Shown here one piece after another: positions 12,119 to 23,923 of a stretch of DNA of 64,000 nucleotides. Position 1 is the first letter of the stretch. Each line of letters starts with the position of its first letter. The position numbers were made by a program, and so were the translations under genes. The notes below the pieces were generated by a model that saw only the letters and a program-made list of their open reading frames with translations, had not been told where the DNA came from and ran no database searches. This DNA comes from Hygrophila difformis (Eukaryota; Streptophyta; Magnoliopsida; Lamiales; Acanthaceae): the NCBI GenBank assembly GCA_030278955.1, contig JAOANR010000003.1:56351628-56415627 (forward strand). The letters run 5' to 3'.

Positions 12119-13346
12119 GGAAAAAAAGGTAAAAACGTCCTTTATCTTTCCAAAAATTTCAAATCCGTCCTTTTTCTATTTTATTACCGATTTAGTCCGC
12201 TACAAATGCTAATTATGTTCAAATCAGTCCTTTTTTCACTAATTATATTCTAATTGCTGACGTGGCAAGGGTTTTAATTTAAACCTGACACGTGTGCATA
12301 ATATTAGTCCTTTTTCTTTTATCTTTTGCCAATTCAGTCCTAAACTTTTATTTTGTTCTATTTAGTCCTCTAGCCCAATCACTCATTTTTATATTAATTG
12401 GCCTCAAACCTTTCAAATTATTTCATTTTAGGCCCAGAACCTTAAATTTTTTATTATTACTAATCCATTTATCAAATAAATGCACAACATACTTCCATAA
12501 ATAAAATTAAACACCAAACCTCATATATTGGGTTCGACTGCTTTGTTATCGGGTCTTTCAAGTACCGGAATTTTACGGACTCTCTCTAATAACCACTCGA
12601 CCGCAACCGATTGTTCATTGGTTTTGGTTTCCTTCAGTAACAATCAACAGAATCTTACTTTGCGTCCTACCTTAGGATGTAGCAATATTTGAGTAAATGA
12701 TTTAACTTGAATTTTTGGAAGGTTATGGATACAGGAAGCCTTGGTTTTATTGAAAAATATTAATATTATTAAAAATATTAAAAAAATAGCCTGAATTTTA
12801 TTGTCCACAAAGTATGATTGTGTTGATTGTTGCTGAAGGAAACCAGAACCAATGAACCATCGTTACGGTCGGGTGGTTAATATGAGTCCGTAAAATTCAG
12901 AACTTCAAAGACCCGGTAACAAGGCGGTCAAACTCAATGTATGAGGTTTGGTATTTAATTTTATTTACGGAAGTATGTTGGGCATTTATTTGATAAATGT
13001 ATTAGTAATAATAAAAAATTTAAGGTTCTGGGCCTAAAATGAAATAATTTGAAAGGTTTGAGGCCAATTAATATAAAAATGAGTGATTGGGGTAGAGGAC
13101 TAAATAGAACAAAATAAAAGTTTAGGACTGAATTGGCAAAAGATAAAAGAAAAAGGACTAATATTATGCACACGTGTCAGGTTTAAATTAAAACCCTTGC
13201 CACGTCAGCAATTAGAATATAATTAGTGAAAAAAGGACTGATTTGAACATAATTAGCATTTGTAGCGGACTAAATCGGTAATAAAATAGAAAAAGGACGG
13301 ATTTGAAATTTTTGGAAAGATAAAGGACGTTTTTACCTTTTTTTTC
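12119..13346. mobile_element. Foldback MULE-type element with about 545-bp inverted arms
   Basis: Flanked by 10-bp repeats aaaatttaaa (12109-12118, 13347-13356), the size typical of Mutator-like elements. The left arm (12119-about 12665) and right arm (about 12807-13346) are near-perfect reverse complements, separated by about 140 bases. The ends read GGAAAAAAAGGTAAAAACG and its complement. Two mirror-image short ORFs (12292-12504 +, 12961-13173 -) encode almost the same peptide, which is a by-product of the symmetry and not a gene. Not present in unit B. Confidence 0.85.
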
Positions 13347-13356
13347 AAAATTTAAA

Positions 13357-14640
13357 ACCATGTGTGTACGGTGTACTGTAGGCTATGCCTATTTCCATGC
13401 ACCAACTTGATAGACGTACGCGCGGCTTATATATAATCTCTGTATATATTAAGAAAAAAAGATGTGGCTACCGGCCGGGTATCAAATTCGACCTACTCTA
13501 CCTTGACAGATCATTTCCAGTCCACAGATTTAATATTCCTTCCATAGATGTTGGAAGTCTGTATGTGATATAATATGTGGAGTACAATTCTAATGGTTTG
13601 CCTTTACCAAGCAAGCACGACATGTTTCGAATCATGAGAAATGACCCAACATCAGCAATTTTCATCTAGTACGTGTTTTCAAACAAGAAACACGTCATTT
13701 GACTTTAATTTGTGTGTGTACAAATAAATTCGATTCCACGACGCTAAATAAAAGCGATACTTACCAGTTCCAATACCCAATTTTGGGTATCCCATACCAC
13801 ATTAGACCTAAGCCTAATCCATCGATGATTTGTATGGGCAATGAAGTGTGCTCGAACCCGAGACTTTGCTTAAACGACTAAAGCCCCAATCCACTCAAGT
13901 CAACTCATGTTGGTTTTTTTCATACCCAATTTTTGGTACAAATGAATAATAAACGATATGATAATCGATTTTATGTATGGTTCTTAAGTTAAACGAAGTC
14001 CAGATCTTATTTATTTTATTTTTTTTATAGATTTGACGGATTGAATTTAGAACCCCTTAGCTGTAAAATTAGATATGTGAAACCTTGAAATATATACTAC
14101 TGGAGCTGTGGTGTTATGGCATGAAAAATGACCTCTCCTTAATTAGTCCTTACTAACAGTATATTTTTAAAAAAAGTTTGGTCCCATCTTAACTTTACAA
14201 TACCTAATCCAACATTTAAATATCAAATTGAATAATATCTTTATATTATAGCTACAAAATTCAGAATCAACAAAATGTTAAAAAATAGCATCGCTCCACC
14301 ACTCTTTCCTAGCCTATACAGCTCTTCAGCAAAAAAAAATGTTAAAAAAAATAGTCAAGCAACTCGAACTTTCAATTCACCTTATGTGGACTCGTAAGCC
14401 GCCTATGAATTAACTAGTGTAAAAAAAACCTTCCTTACCTCTGTTCGTGCTAAGCCACATATATAAGTAAGGCTTGGGTGAATGCCATAAGTGAATTTCT
14501 TCATGGCTCGAATTCTATGATACTTGGGCTTGAGGTCAAGCCAAAAAAAAGAAAAAAACAAATGAAGGTAGCTCGAGTAGCCCTATACAAAGAGGTTAAG
14601 TCAAACTCTAGTACTCTACGAGCTCGACTCTACTCAATTA
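13357..14640. other. Intergenic DNA shared with unit B (around 36860-37500 and 39540-39770)
   Basis: AT-rich sequence that aligns with unit B (for example tgtgtgtacggt at both 13363 and 36861). No supported gene. It contains the SINE at 13790-13921. The stretch near 14500-14540 is the empty site for the LTR element at 39779 in unit B. Confidence 0.6.
13790..13921 (-). mobile_element. tRNA-derived SINE (shortened), minus orientation
   Basis: Flanked by 17-bp near-identical repeats atacccaattttgggta (13773-13789) and atacccaatttttggta (13922-13938). The reverse complement carries the pol III boxes of the SINE family (GGTTCGAGC; TTGACTTGAGTGG). Unit B has a single uninterrupted atacccaatttctggta near 37197, so the insertion is younger than the duplication. 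Confidence 0.85.
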
Positions 14641-14881
14641 CTCCCTCCGTTTTTTTGGGTTTGCACTATTGGAAACAGACACGCATGCCGATAACTTAAA
14701 TTGTATATAATTAAAAATTATAAAAAGTTGATGTTCTAAAACTATACTTTAGACGAATCTAACAAGATCTCACTTGACTACGTTTTTTCTTCAATAACTA
14801 TGATAAAAATTTGAGACAAAAATTTAAACTGTAAATAATGCAAAAAGCATCCATGTTGCAAACCTATTGAAACGGATGAAG
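14641..14881. mobile_element. Mariner/Stowaway-type MITE
   Basis: TA-flanked element with ends CTCCCTCCGTTTTTTTGGG and, inverted, CTTCATCCGTTTCAATAGG. The empty site is in unit B near 48440 (tcaattaatatacag). Confidence 0.8.
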
Positions 14882-15214
14882 TAAAATATAGATCTTGAAA
14901 CCCGGCGCGCGAGTGTATAAGTGGCCTTAAGCCATACATTCTTCATTACTGAAAGAAAAAATACATATCATGGATCAAATAAAGATTATGGAGTTTGAAG
15001 ACACTACTATATATACACCGATTTCATTGGAATTAGACGTGATCTTTTCGTATAGATGGTTGGTTCATCATAGCAATCATCAATAATCATTAAAAAAAAT
15101 ATAATTAAGTTATCGAATTTAGTATATAATGAGATTCAATAACTAAATCCTTTCGCGCTAAATTAATTTTTTTCCTTGTGTACATTCACCTAATATATGA
15201 ATTAAAACATACTT

Positions 15215-15348
15215 AGCAGCTTAAACAAATATTTCGGGTTCAAGCATTATGTATCCAGAATTTTGCTTTGGGAGAGGGAACCCTTAAATGCCCACCGATG
15301 GATTAGTCTTAAACCTAATATGACATGGGATACCCGGTATACGCCAAA
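15215..15348 (+). mobile_element. 5'-truncated SINE
   Basis: Contains the B box (GGGTTCAAGC) and the family 3' part (tttgggagagg, gattagtctt, tacccggtat), flanked by attaaaacatactt (15201-15214) and attaaacatactt (15349-15361). The empty site is in unit B near 49090. Confidence 0.78.
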
Positions 15349-15361
15349 ATTAAACATACTT

Positions 15362-16321
15362 CCATTTAATTAATGGATTAAATCAAGGTTTTCAACATTG
15401 AGATTTTAGCTTGGAATCAAATTGGGATTCTAGATCTTACCAAACTGCAACAATAGATGAAAATAATTATACATACTAACAAGTAAACGTGTAACATAGA
15501 ACATAACACATAACACCATTAGGTAAATGAAGCGATAAATCACTATGAACATGAGATTATGGGAGCATATTTTAAATTTTGGCATAAGATCGTGAGATCC
15601 TACATTCAAGATTGTGTTCAAGATCATCGTGATCAAGATTGAGATCCTACTAGTTTAATATCCTATAAAGATCCTATACGGTTTTAAAGGATGGGATTGT
15701 AGAATTGTAAAATCTAAGATTGAGATCTTTATAACTATAGATTAGATGTAAAATTATTTAATCTGCGATCTAAAGCCCCAAAAAGTGTAGAACTTTCGAC
15801 CCTGCCTCTATATTAACTTAACCATACACTAGAAGTTAATTATATAGGGCTCATCTTCGAGACAAGGCTCAATATACAACCAAGGGCGTTTATCTTATTT
15901 TATCATTCGTGAATGCCAGCATTTTTTTTTCCAAATGCAGCCTTTAGCATTTGAAGGTGTGTTTTACTGTTTTTGACACTCACTTAAATTAAGAAATTAT
16001 TTTTAAAAGTAATTTAAATTTATTCAAACAAATTATAAATGACGACATATATTAACATTATAAAGCAAACAATTTTTTCATTTATGTTTATGACTGGACG
16101 TTGTCTTTTTATTTATTTGAAGTAGCTTTACATAGTAATTGGACCTACTCCCATGCATGTATCCCATCAATTGGGTTCAAATTAATTAATGGGGAGCGAC
16201 ATATATATATAAATGAAGAAATATCGTCTAATATGAACCAAAATATATATGTTTACTGAGCTAAACAATAGTGAAATAATTAAATGTGTTTATGGTACTA
16301 ATAGTAGTTTATTACTATTAA
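15362..16321. other. Intergenic DNA shared with unit B, downstream of CCD4-A
   Basis: Aligns with 49100-49440 and 55090-55690 of unit B. The words aactttcgacc around 15790 are the empty site of the hAT element at 50226-55089. No gene seen. Confidence 0.6.
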
Positions 16322-16754
16322 TTACAAGTTCCTGAGATCAGTTTCTTTGACGAATAAACCGTGGAAGCCGTACGGCACCCGTCCTGGCAACTTAATTTTT
16401 GCAACGACGTCTAGATTTTGAGATTTGGCGTCCATTACCAAGAACCATGATTGTCCTGTGATTTCATTGTGGACATATGTTACTAAATAGCCATTGTCCT
16501 CCTCGACATCTTCGACTCCGGCGGGATCTTTGGGCTCATTGGCCACAAAATAGGGTTCCCCACCGTAGCACCCCGGGCCATATGTGCAGCTAGCCACCGT
16601 ACAATCGGTTCTACCTTCTTGGAGGTGCGATAGGTCCAGTTTCACCAGGCCTCTTGCCTTTGGCATTTCATCTATAATTGCTGAGTATACATATCTGAGA
16701 TTCCACACACATACACCAAAAAAAAAAAAAAAATACTATAAATTAATCAATCAA

Positions 16755-16997
16755 TTGCTATGGACCCACCCAGCACATAGTCCAATGCACATTTTAAACC
16801 ATTAATAACTTAAATTCGCTATGAGTAAAAATTTTAAAAATTCAATATTTAAAAACTACAAGACGAGACGAATCTAACAAGATCTTACTTGGCTATATTT
16901 TAACTTATATAACCATGATAAAATGTTAAGTCAAAGTATATGAGCGAACAGTAACCATTTGTCAAACGTAGCAAAAAAAAAAAAAAAAAGGAGGAAG
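16755..16997. mobile_element. Mariner-type MITE, left end lost
   Basis: In the CCD4-A intron. Shares the family interior (gtccaatgcacattttaaac, gacgagacgaatctaacaag) and the right end ggaggaag before TA. The left inverted end is missing or degenerate. Confidence 0.7.
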
Positions 16998-17332
16998 TAT
17001 TAGCTTACATAGTGTACATACATATATTTCGCATATTCAAAATACGCATATTGATCCGAAAAAAATACTCAAATTAATGTATGTTGTTTAATCTAAAATA
17101 AATTTTATTTTTAAATTTCTTCTATAGAAAGTTAGAAACCATATAATACTACATCACAATTGCATGGTTGTTAGAGCTTCTCCAACCATGTCTGTAAAAT
17201 AGGGTTAAACGCCAAAAGACAGGAGATCACTCCAGCAATGACTATGAAACGCCAGACTGGGCACTATTAGAGCGGGCACTGTAGCTATGCTATTTTTTTT
17301 TCTTGTTTTCTTCTACTTCAATATTACTACTA

Positions 17333-17591
17333 CCTCCATCTCAATAGAATTGTTACCTTTGACTTTTTAATACTATTCACTGTTTAACTTTGACTCGAAT
17401 TTTTATCATAGTTATTATGCAAGAAAAAATATAGTCAAATGAGATATTGTTAGATTCGTCCAATCTTGTAGTATTAGAATATCAACTTTTTATAATTTTT
17501 ATTGTACACAATTTAAGTTATTTACCGTTAAAAATGTGTCTCGGCATACGTGCTGGAGGAGAATGTAACAATTATATTGAGACAACGTAAG
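17333..17591. mobile_element. Nested mariner-like MITE
   Basis: TA-flanked, with ends cctccatctcaatagaattg and, inverted, CTTACGTTGTCTCAATA. It sits inside the Harbinger-like MITE. Confidence 0.65.
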
Positions 17592-17699
17592 TATTTCACT
17601 AGTTTTTTCTATTTTATTAAATTTTATTTTTAATAATTATAAATATTAAATTTTTACTTTTATCTTTAAATAAATTTTAATATCAATTTTTTATTTATT

Positions 17700-17845
17700 T
17701 ATATCGGATATCCCGGACCACATTGGGTCCAAGACTAGTCATTCGGTGAAGGAATCACAAAACAGAATTTGCATACATAAATGTTCGAACCCGAGATCTT
17801 TGTTTAAGTTGTCAGAGCTCCATACCACTTAGTCCAACCGCGTTT
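17700..17845 (-). mobile_element. SINE relic, minus orientation
   Basis: Contains the reverse complement of the SINE 3' part (atcccggaccacattgggtc) and of the B box (gttcgaacccg). Diverged; no clear target-site duplication. Confidence 0.55.
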
Positions 17846-18674
17846 GGTAATTTTTGTTTTTATTGATTATTTTTTATATTAAATGACTTAAAATAATTAA
17901 AAATTAAACAAAAAATATTTATTTTAATAAAAAATATTATAGAATTTAAATATAATATATATTTTAATATATACAATATACTAATTTAATAGATATAAAT
18001 TAAATGTGTAGCTAAAAAAATAGATATAAATTAAATAAATTGTAAAAAGAATCAAAATAGAATATTTTTAAATAGAGAAAAATTTAGAGTTGATTGTTGA
18101 AGATGAAAAGTGAAAAACTGTAAACTGGACTGAAAAATAGAACAGAGTTGATTGGGAAAGAAAGTTTATTGCTGGAGATGACCTTAGTACTCAACAATAC
18201 AGGTACGATAGTAGCATATAATACTGAATATCTAGCTGGCTTGATGCATGACTCAATCTCTAAAAAATCGGCATCTTTACATGACTATAATACAAAAATA
18301 TCATGATTATTATTAATTATAATAAAAGTACGTAAGCCCAGTAGGATATATTAAATCGAAATAACTCAATTGGATTTTCTCTTTTTAAAATTTATTTGTA
18401 CTGTGCACATAAGTCAGATTAATAGGGTTGAACTTTATGATAAGAGGCTAAGATCTTGTGCGCCACATAAATTGCATAGAGTACATACTACAAAGAGGAG
18501 AGTTTAGAATTTTAAAAATGAGCTAGTTTTAACTAAATATATAAATATTTGAGATGGTTTTAACTTTTAAGTATTAATGTTAATACTTACTTTGGTATTA
18601 GAAGTTATTATTAGAGTGTATACTTTGCATAATACTTGTACAGTAGGTTTTAGAAAGTTGAATACTCCACACTT

Positions 18675-18861
18675 TTCTTTTTTTTTTTTGAATTACCGGG
18701 TATCTCCAATCCACATTGGACCTAAGTCCCTAGCTCGAGGATCCGCATGGGCAATGAAGGGCGCCTCTCCTAAAACAATTTTTTTAGTACACAAGGCTCG
18801 AACCCGAGATCTTACTTAAGCAACGAGAGCCCCAACCCACTCAAGCCAACTGCTGTTGGTT
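18675..18861 (-). mobile_element. tRNA-derived SINE, minus orientation
   Basis: Flanked by 14-bp repeats aatactccacactt (18661-18674, 18862-18875), with a T-rich start (its 3' A-tail reversed), a B box complement GGCTCGAACCC and an A box complement near 18836-18848. The empty site is in the CCD4-B intron (gaatactgcacacactt near 57684). Confidence 0.87.
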
Positions 18862-20633
18862 AATACTCCACACTTGAGCATTTAACTTTCGCAGCTGGAT
18901 TTTAATTTTTGCTCACATATTGAATATATATATATATATATATATGTTTAATATATTAACTGTTTGAATGTTTTTGAATATTTTAAAAATTAAGTCTGAA
19001 CTATAAACTCTAAATTTTAAATAACGAGTAGTAGTGGTAATTATTATTTTGCATGCGGTCATATCTAGCCCAAGTGGTGTTATTGTAGGATTCTAGTGTA
19101 GGTGTATTAGGTACCTCACCTCCTAATTAAGACAGAATGTTCATCATGTAATGATGTAAACTGAACCGAACAATAATAATAATTCATGCGCTGACTCAGT
19201 ATATGTTACCTGGTTCTCTTCCCGGCAAAAGCAGGACTGATAACTCCAAACTCCAGCATTCTTTCCGACGACAACCTTTCTCTTACAACGTTCTTTGTCC
19301 GTAATTCAATTGTCACCTTTTCCACTATAGATTCAAACGAGGCAATCTTCTCCAACCCATCTTTGATCGACAGTACATTAGGCGCCACGATTACTATTCG
19401 ATCATCATCATCATCTTCTTCCTCCCACGCGTTTATCACGTGCATCATATTGAACCCTGCTGTCTCGACCCACACCAATCCGCTCTCGTCCTTGGCCTTT
19501 CGGGGCAGGATCCCGACACGTGGCACTTTGTCCGGAAAGTACACGAGAGGCGACCTTCCCTTGACGATCTCCATTGGGTTGACCCCGACCTGGAAGTCTT
19601 GGAACACAATGAACTTGTTCGTGATGGAAAAATCGTGCACGAATAAAGGTTTGGTAATGGAGTGGATCGGGATGTCCGGCCCGAGTTTCCTTCCGCTGGA
19701 ATCGATTTTGAAAAATGTAAGAAATGGCGCGAATATGTGGCATCGGAAAGCAAAGGCTTCGCCCGTTGATTTTTGGATGGGCCGTCATGCACAACGGAGG
19801 GTTGTCTTCGCCGTACAAGTGGTGCCGGGATAATGTGATAATATCACCCGTCGGTGACACTTTCACCCGGTAAGGTAAATCGACTTCACAAAGAGCAAAG
19901 AGGGCACCACCAAACATGGCTAAGCTTGTATTGGCCATCCCAAAGCCTGTCCTCATTGGATGGAAATATCCGGCCAAGGCTCGGGCAACAACAAGAATGG
20001 ATCGGGCTATGGAGGCCCAAGGCCCGTTGAAGGACGAAAACGGACTTAGCCAAAAGGGGTATCCCATTTCCTTCTCTACAAGGAATTTATGAGTTTTGAC
20101 ATATCGGCTGCAGAAAGTGGCGACACCATTAGATATTGTAACCGCGTGGAGCATACCATCCCCGTCAAGCAAATGGTAAGGCCCGTCGGGTTGGAATTGA
20201 GGATTAGGGCCATTCCGGATGTACGCACCATTGAGGGCGGTCGGGAGGGCTCCCTCCACCACGTGGCAAGGGGTCGGGGGAAGCTCATGAACTGGAGCGA
20301 AGTTTCCCGAGAGGACATGCTTTGGATCAATAGACGGGTGAAGGGGCGAGTCTAGTTTGCGTATAAGGTCCTCTATGGATTTGAAGATTTGGGATACGAA
20401 TGATTGTTTTGTTGGAGTGGTTCTTATTACAAGTGTGTGTTGTTGTGGGGAGTAAGGTTTATGGGAAGTGGGAATGTAAGATGATTTGGTATTGCAACGA
20501 ATTTGGGTAAGAGAAGATTTTGGTGAAAAAGGGGATTTGAGAGGGTGGACAAAGGTCGAGGGAGCTTGCATTTTCTTGTGGTCTTGTTCTTTTGTGATCT
20601 TTGCAATGTATGGATAAATTTCATTCTTACATC

Positions 20634-20641
20634 TATATATA
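20634..20641 (-). promoter_or_regulatory. TATA box of CCD4-A
   Basis: TATATATA 63 bases upstream of the CCD4-A start codon. It is conserved in copy B at 59463-59470, 73 bases upstream. Spacing suits a short 5' UTR. Confidence 0.5.
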
Positions 20642-20734
20642 GCTAGAGTAACACAGTTTTTTTTTTTTTTTTTCGGCGGAAGAGTAACACAGTTTTTAAT
20701 CCACAAACAATTAAAGTATATCGACTAAAAAGTT

Positions 20735-20868
20735 TGATGTGGGTATGCACCAAATTGAAATGAAAGTTCAATCCTTTTTGGATGGCCCCCCAAACCCCTA
20801 CCGAGCTTACTTGGTCAAGATAATTAAAGAGGTAAGAATGTCATATAATGTCAGAAAGATATCGTGAC
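20735..20868. repeat. Third copy of an intergenic segment otherwise found in both units
   Basis: The segment with gaaatgaaagttcaatcc and acttggtcaagataattaaa resembles 11012-11110 (unit A) and 35295-35365 plus 35863-35910 (unit B). So this piece occurs three times, once at the right edge of unit A. Confidence 0.6.
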
Positions 20869-21605
20869 TAGACCTGGCAATATGGGTAAACAGGTCGTGT
20901 ATGTTATACGTGTCAAGTACCTCTTTACCTGTTTGATCTGTATCTGTACACGACCTGTTTTTAGAATTTACCCGTATTTCAAAACATGTACACGACCTGT
21001 TTCAAAAACGGATCACATGCGTGTCGACCTGTATACACGTGAATTTTAACATGTGGACACGCATGTCGAATTTACATGTGACCTGTTTACCTGTATTTTA
21101 CCTGTTTACTTCTATTCTACTAAATTATATCAAATTACTTTTTAAAATTTTAAAATAAAATATAAAATATTACATTCCCATAATTCAAATCTTAAAATTC
21201 CTAATAGACTCAGCAATTCATCTTCAAACATTCAAATACAAATGTTCAAACTTAAAAAAAAATTCAAAGTTCAAATCCAATATTAAACATAAAGTTTACC
21301 TTGTGCGTATTTTATTTAAATTTAATTCTATTGTACTTAAATATATACAGGTAAAATACAGGTAAAATACAGATATGTGTCTGATTCAGATAACAGGTGA
21401 CCTGTATAAAAAAACAGGTCAATTCGGGTATAAAACAAGTCAATTCGGGTAAAACAGATAAACCTGCATTTGACCCAAATTGTATTCGTGTACTAAACGG
21501 GTCGACCTGTTTTGACCCGTATCTGTTTTTTGAAGACCCGTACATGTAAAACACAGGTCGTGTACGTGTCGTGTCTACGTGTATTTACCCATATTGCCGG
21601 GTCTA
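20869..21605. mobile_element. Non-autonomous hAT element (737 bp) with 8-bp TSD
   Basis: Flanked by atcgtgac (20861-20868, 21606-21613), with inverted ends TAGACCTGGCAATATGGGTA / TAGACCCGGCAATATGGGTA. The subterminal parts repeat words such as acctgtttac and aacaggtc in both orientations, as expected of transposase-binding sites. No transposase ORF. Confidence 0.87.
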
Positions 21606-21726
21606 ATCGTGACAAATGAATGTTCTGAAGTGAGAGGATTTCACACGTGTTTGTATATGTAAGGAAACTTGTAAAAAAGAAAAAATAGTGATTGTATAAT
21701 AAATGTCAATATTATTTGGGGATTGT

Positions 21727-21902
21727 ACCGACCCCAGTTGGCTTGAGTGGATTGAGGCTCTAGTCGCTTAAACAAGATCTCAGGTTCGTGCCCGTGTATC
21801 CAAAAAATTGCGTTGGGAGATGCACCCTTAATTGCGCATGCATACAGATCCCCGAGAAATTAGTCTGGGTCCAATATGACCTGAGGATACCGGGTTATTC
21901 AC
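21727..21902 (+). mobile_element. tRNA-derived SINE
   Basis: Flanked by 20-bp repeats caatattatttggggattgt (21707-21726) and caatgttatttggggattgt (21903-21922). A box ttggcttgagtgg is present; the B box is slightly changed (ggttcgtgcc). Confidence 0.87.
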
Positions 21903-21922
21903 CAATGTTATTTGGGGATTGT

Positions 21923-23210
21923 TGGCATGTTCTAATGGTCAAAGTTTGTTGTCCAACACTATGATCGGATGTTTGATGCATGATTTTAATTTTAATGTCA
22001 ATTTTAATTTGATGATTTCTATTTTTATATAATAAATTATTGTACTGCATTATAAGTAAATGATATGATCTGATGGCTTGCAGTAAGATATAAAAATTAA
22101 ATATTTTAAAATTCATTTTGCAAAATAGTGAAAGAACATAGTAACTTGTAAGAAAAAGGGGAAAAACAAAAAAAGTGTGTTCACAAGCATCTTTTGTCTT
22201 GTTTTGATTGTGCAATCACGACAATTCACAATCAATGATGCTAATTTTCTGTCCACAAACCACAATCTCCATGTCTCCACAAACACATTACCCATATATA
22301 CTATATATATGGAGTTAATTACCGTTGTCTAATCATTTTCGAGGTTGTATTCTATAATAAAAATAAGGCTCACTTATAATACTAAAAACAATTATAATTT
22401 TATTTATTTATTTATAAAATATACAATATTAGTAAAAAAATTTAAAATACAAAAAAAATCATTTTTATTTTTTTTAAGTGTTGCACTCAAAAGTACTATC
22501 CATAAACCAAAATGGATCAAGTACGTACTTAGTCCTTTATAAAGAGTAAAAAAAAGCTTCAGAAAAACATATACAAAAAAGGATATAAATTCAAATTTCT
22601 GCAAAGTAATATAAAAGATAAAAAATATGAAAAATACAAAAAAATAAAAATAAAAATATTATAAATTAAGAAAAAATGAGCCCAAAAAAATTGAGGGCTG
22701 CTTGCAAAGTCCTTTCACCGCCATTGATACAGAAGAAGAAAAAAAAAAGAAAAAAAAAACGTTTGATATACATCACTTTCAAACTATACAAGACATCATG
22801 TTTGATACACATCGCTTTTTAAAATATTTCTTTATATTATTTGTTCAAAAATTCAGTTTAGCGATCGAATTGTTAAAAGCTTAAAATTCAATCACAGAAG
22901 TCCTTAAGCACCCAAAAGAATTTGGTTGGAATTTTGCGAGTGAAACTTAGATATGTATGTATTCTTTTCCTTTTTTTTTTTCTCTACATTATGGACCAGG
23001 CCAATTTTTTCGTTCCCTTAAATTACCGATCGAAAAAGTTGCTAATAATTTCCAAATACATCTATACAAAAATGGCTCCATGAGGCTCAACAAAAAATGG
23101 TTGATATATATGTTTAGATTCTTATTGATGTTTTGAGTGGAAGATATTATCGGATGACTATTTTTTATATCCTTCATGATGTTTTTAATGTTCATTTATA
23201 CAAGTAGACT
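21923..23210. other. AT-rich intergenic DNA
   Basis: Very AT-rich with A and T runs (for example 22620-22690, 22738-22760). The short ORFs on both strands have no recognisable family features. Nothing else seen. Confidence 0.6.
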
Positions 23211-23213
23211 TTC

Positions 23214-23312
23214 ATTACTAGAAAAATTGCGGATTCAGTCGGTAAAATTGTGGTAGCTAACGAATTTCGGTCGCAAATTCGATCGCTAGAACAAAAAATT
23301 CTTGTAGTGTTT
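23214..23312. mobile_element. Small CACTA-type MITE remnant
   Basis: Ends are (C)ATTACTAGAAAAATTGCGG and, inverted, CACTACAAGAATTTTTTGTT; the interior has tcggtaaaattg and ttcggtcgc words, like the larger CACTA MITE at 56520-57189. Confidence 0.5.
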
Positions 23313-23923
23313 GAAACACTTGTGGGGGCTATGTAACTTTCTATGACATTTAATGGTTTCTCGAAGCTGCTATCATAAGGAAATTTGCTTTGCAGATTAG
23401 GAAAAACCTATGGTCAATTTGTAGTTGGCAAATTTTGAGAATCGCAGCAATAGGTGAATGGCGCCTAGAACAGAGAAATTAATCGGAGAATGAGCCTATT
23501 ACAAGGGAGTAAGAAAATGAATCTGAAATTGGATGCTTTTCTATAATCTTTCTTGGGGCTTCGGGTAACCTTTACCGGCTGGTTAATTGTATTACTGTTG
23601 CTTATGCTTATGTTACTTTTAAGACGTGCGTGTTCCAAAACAGTGCTAAGAAGTAATGATTATGTATGGTATCTTAAGTTGGAGTATATCTCATGGATGT
23701 ATATAAACTGGATCTTGATGATGCTATATGAAAATTTTGAAGCTTGCTTATGGTTTGCAATAAGTAAATACTTCATATTCAACTCCCTCAAATTGGGTAT
23801 ACAATTTTTTAGATGAAAGATGATGGTGCCTGTGCGACTTTGATGAATTCTCGAGGTATTCAAATTGTTAAGTTGTGATGATTTTCTTCCATTCTTTGTT
23901 TCAATCCACTTACTATTAAATAA

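Larger units (their letters stand above)
17174..18183. mobile_element. PIF/Harbinger-like MITE (about 1 kb) with nested elements
   Basis: Bounded by TTA (17171-17173 and 18184-18186), with ends GAGCTTCTCCAACC and, inverted, GGTCATCTCCAGC. It carries a nested mariner-like MITE (17333-17591) and a SINE relic (about 17700-17845). In unit B the flanks are joined (near 57190, ttgttattagtactc) apart from a CACTA MITE nearby. It lies in the CCD4-A intron. Confidence 0.72.
16322..20571 (-). pseudogene. CCD4: Carotenoid cleavage dioxygenase 4, copy A, frameshifted
   Basis: CCD4 enzymes are plastid (plastoglobule) non-heme iron dioxygenases that cleave carotenoids such as beta-carotene. Exon 1 is 20571-19210, with a donor at 19209; exon 2 is 16694-16322. 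The start MQAPSTFVHPLKSPFSPK looks like a plastid transit peptide. Family blocks present include NGAYIRNGPNPQFQPDGPYH, GDGMLHAV, FVETAGFNMMHVINAWEE-like and YGFHGLFV near the C terminus (one of the iron-ligand histidines). Near 19769 an 8-bp stretch present in copy B (agtggtcg, within the HPKIDHSTGEAF block) is missing, which shifts the frame after about codon 267. Adding 8 bases to the two exons gives exactly 581 codons, so this is the only obvious lesion. A TATA box lies at 20634-20641. The 2.5-kb intron holds a Harbinger-like MITE and SINEs. An assembly error is the alternative. Confidence 0.88.

Noticed and set aside
12292..13173. Two near-identical 70-residue ORFs on opposite strands
   Set aside because: They are mirror images in the inverted arms of the MULE element and have no coding features.
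19363..19833. ORFs on the + strand and in other frames over CCD4 exons (also 58277-58705)
   Set aside because: Present in both copies only because they mirror the conserved CCD4 exon; the minus frame carries all CCD4 motifs.
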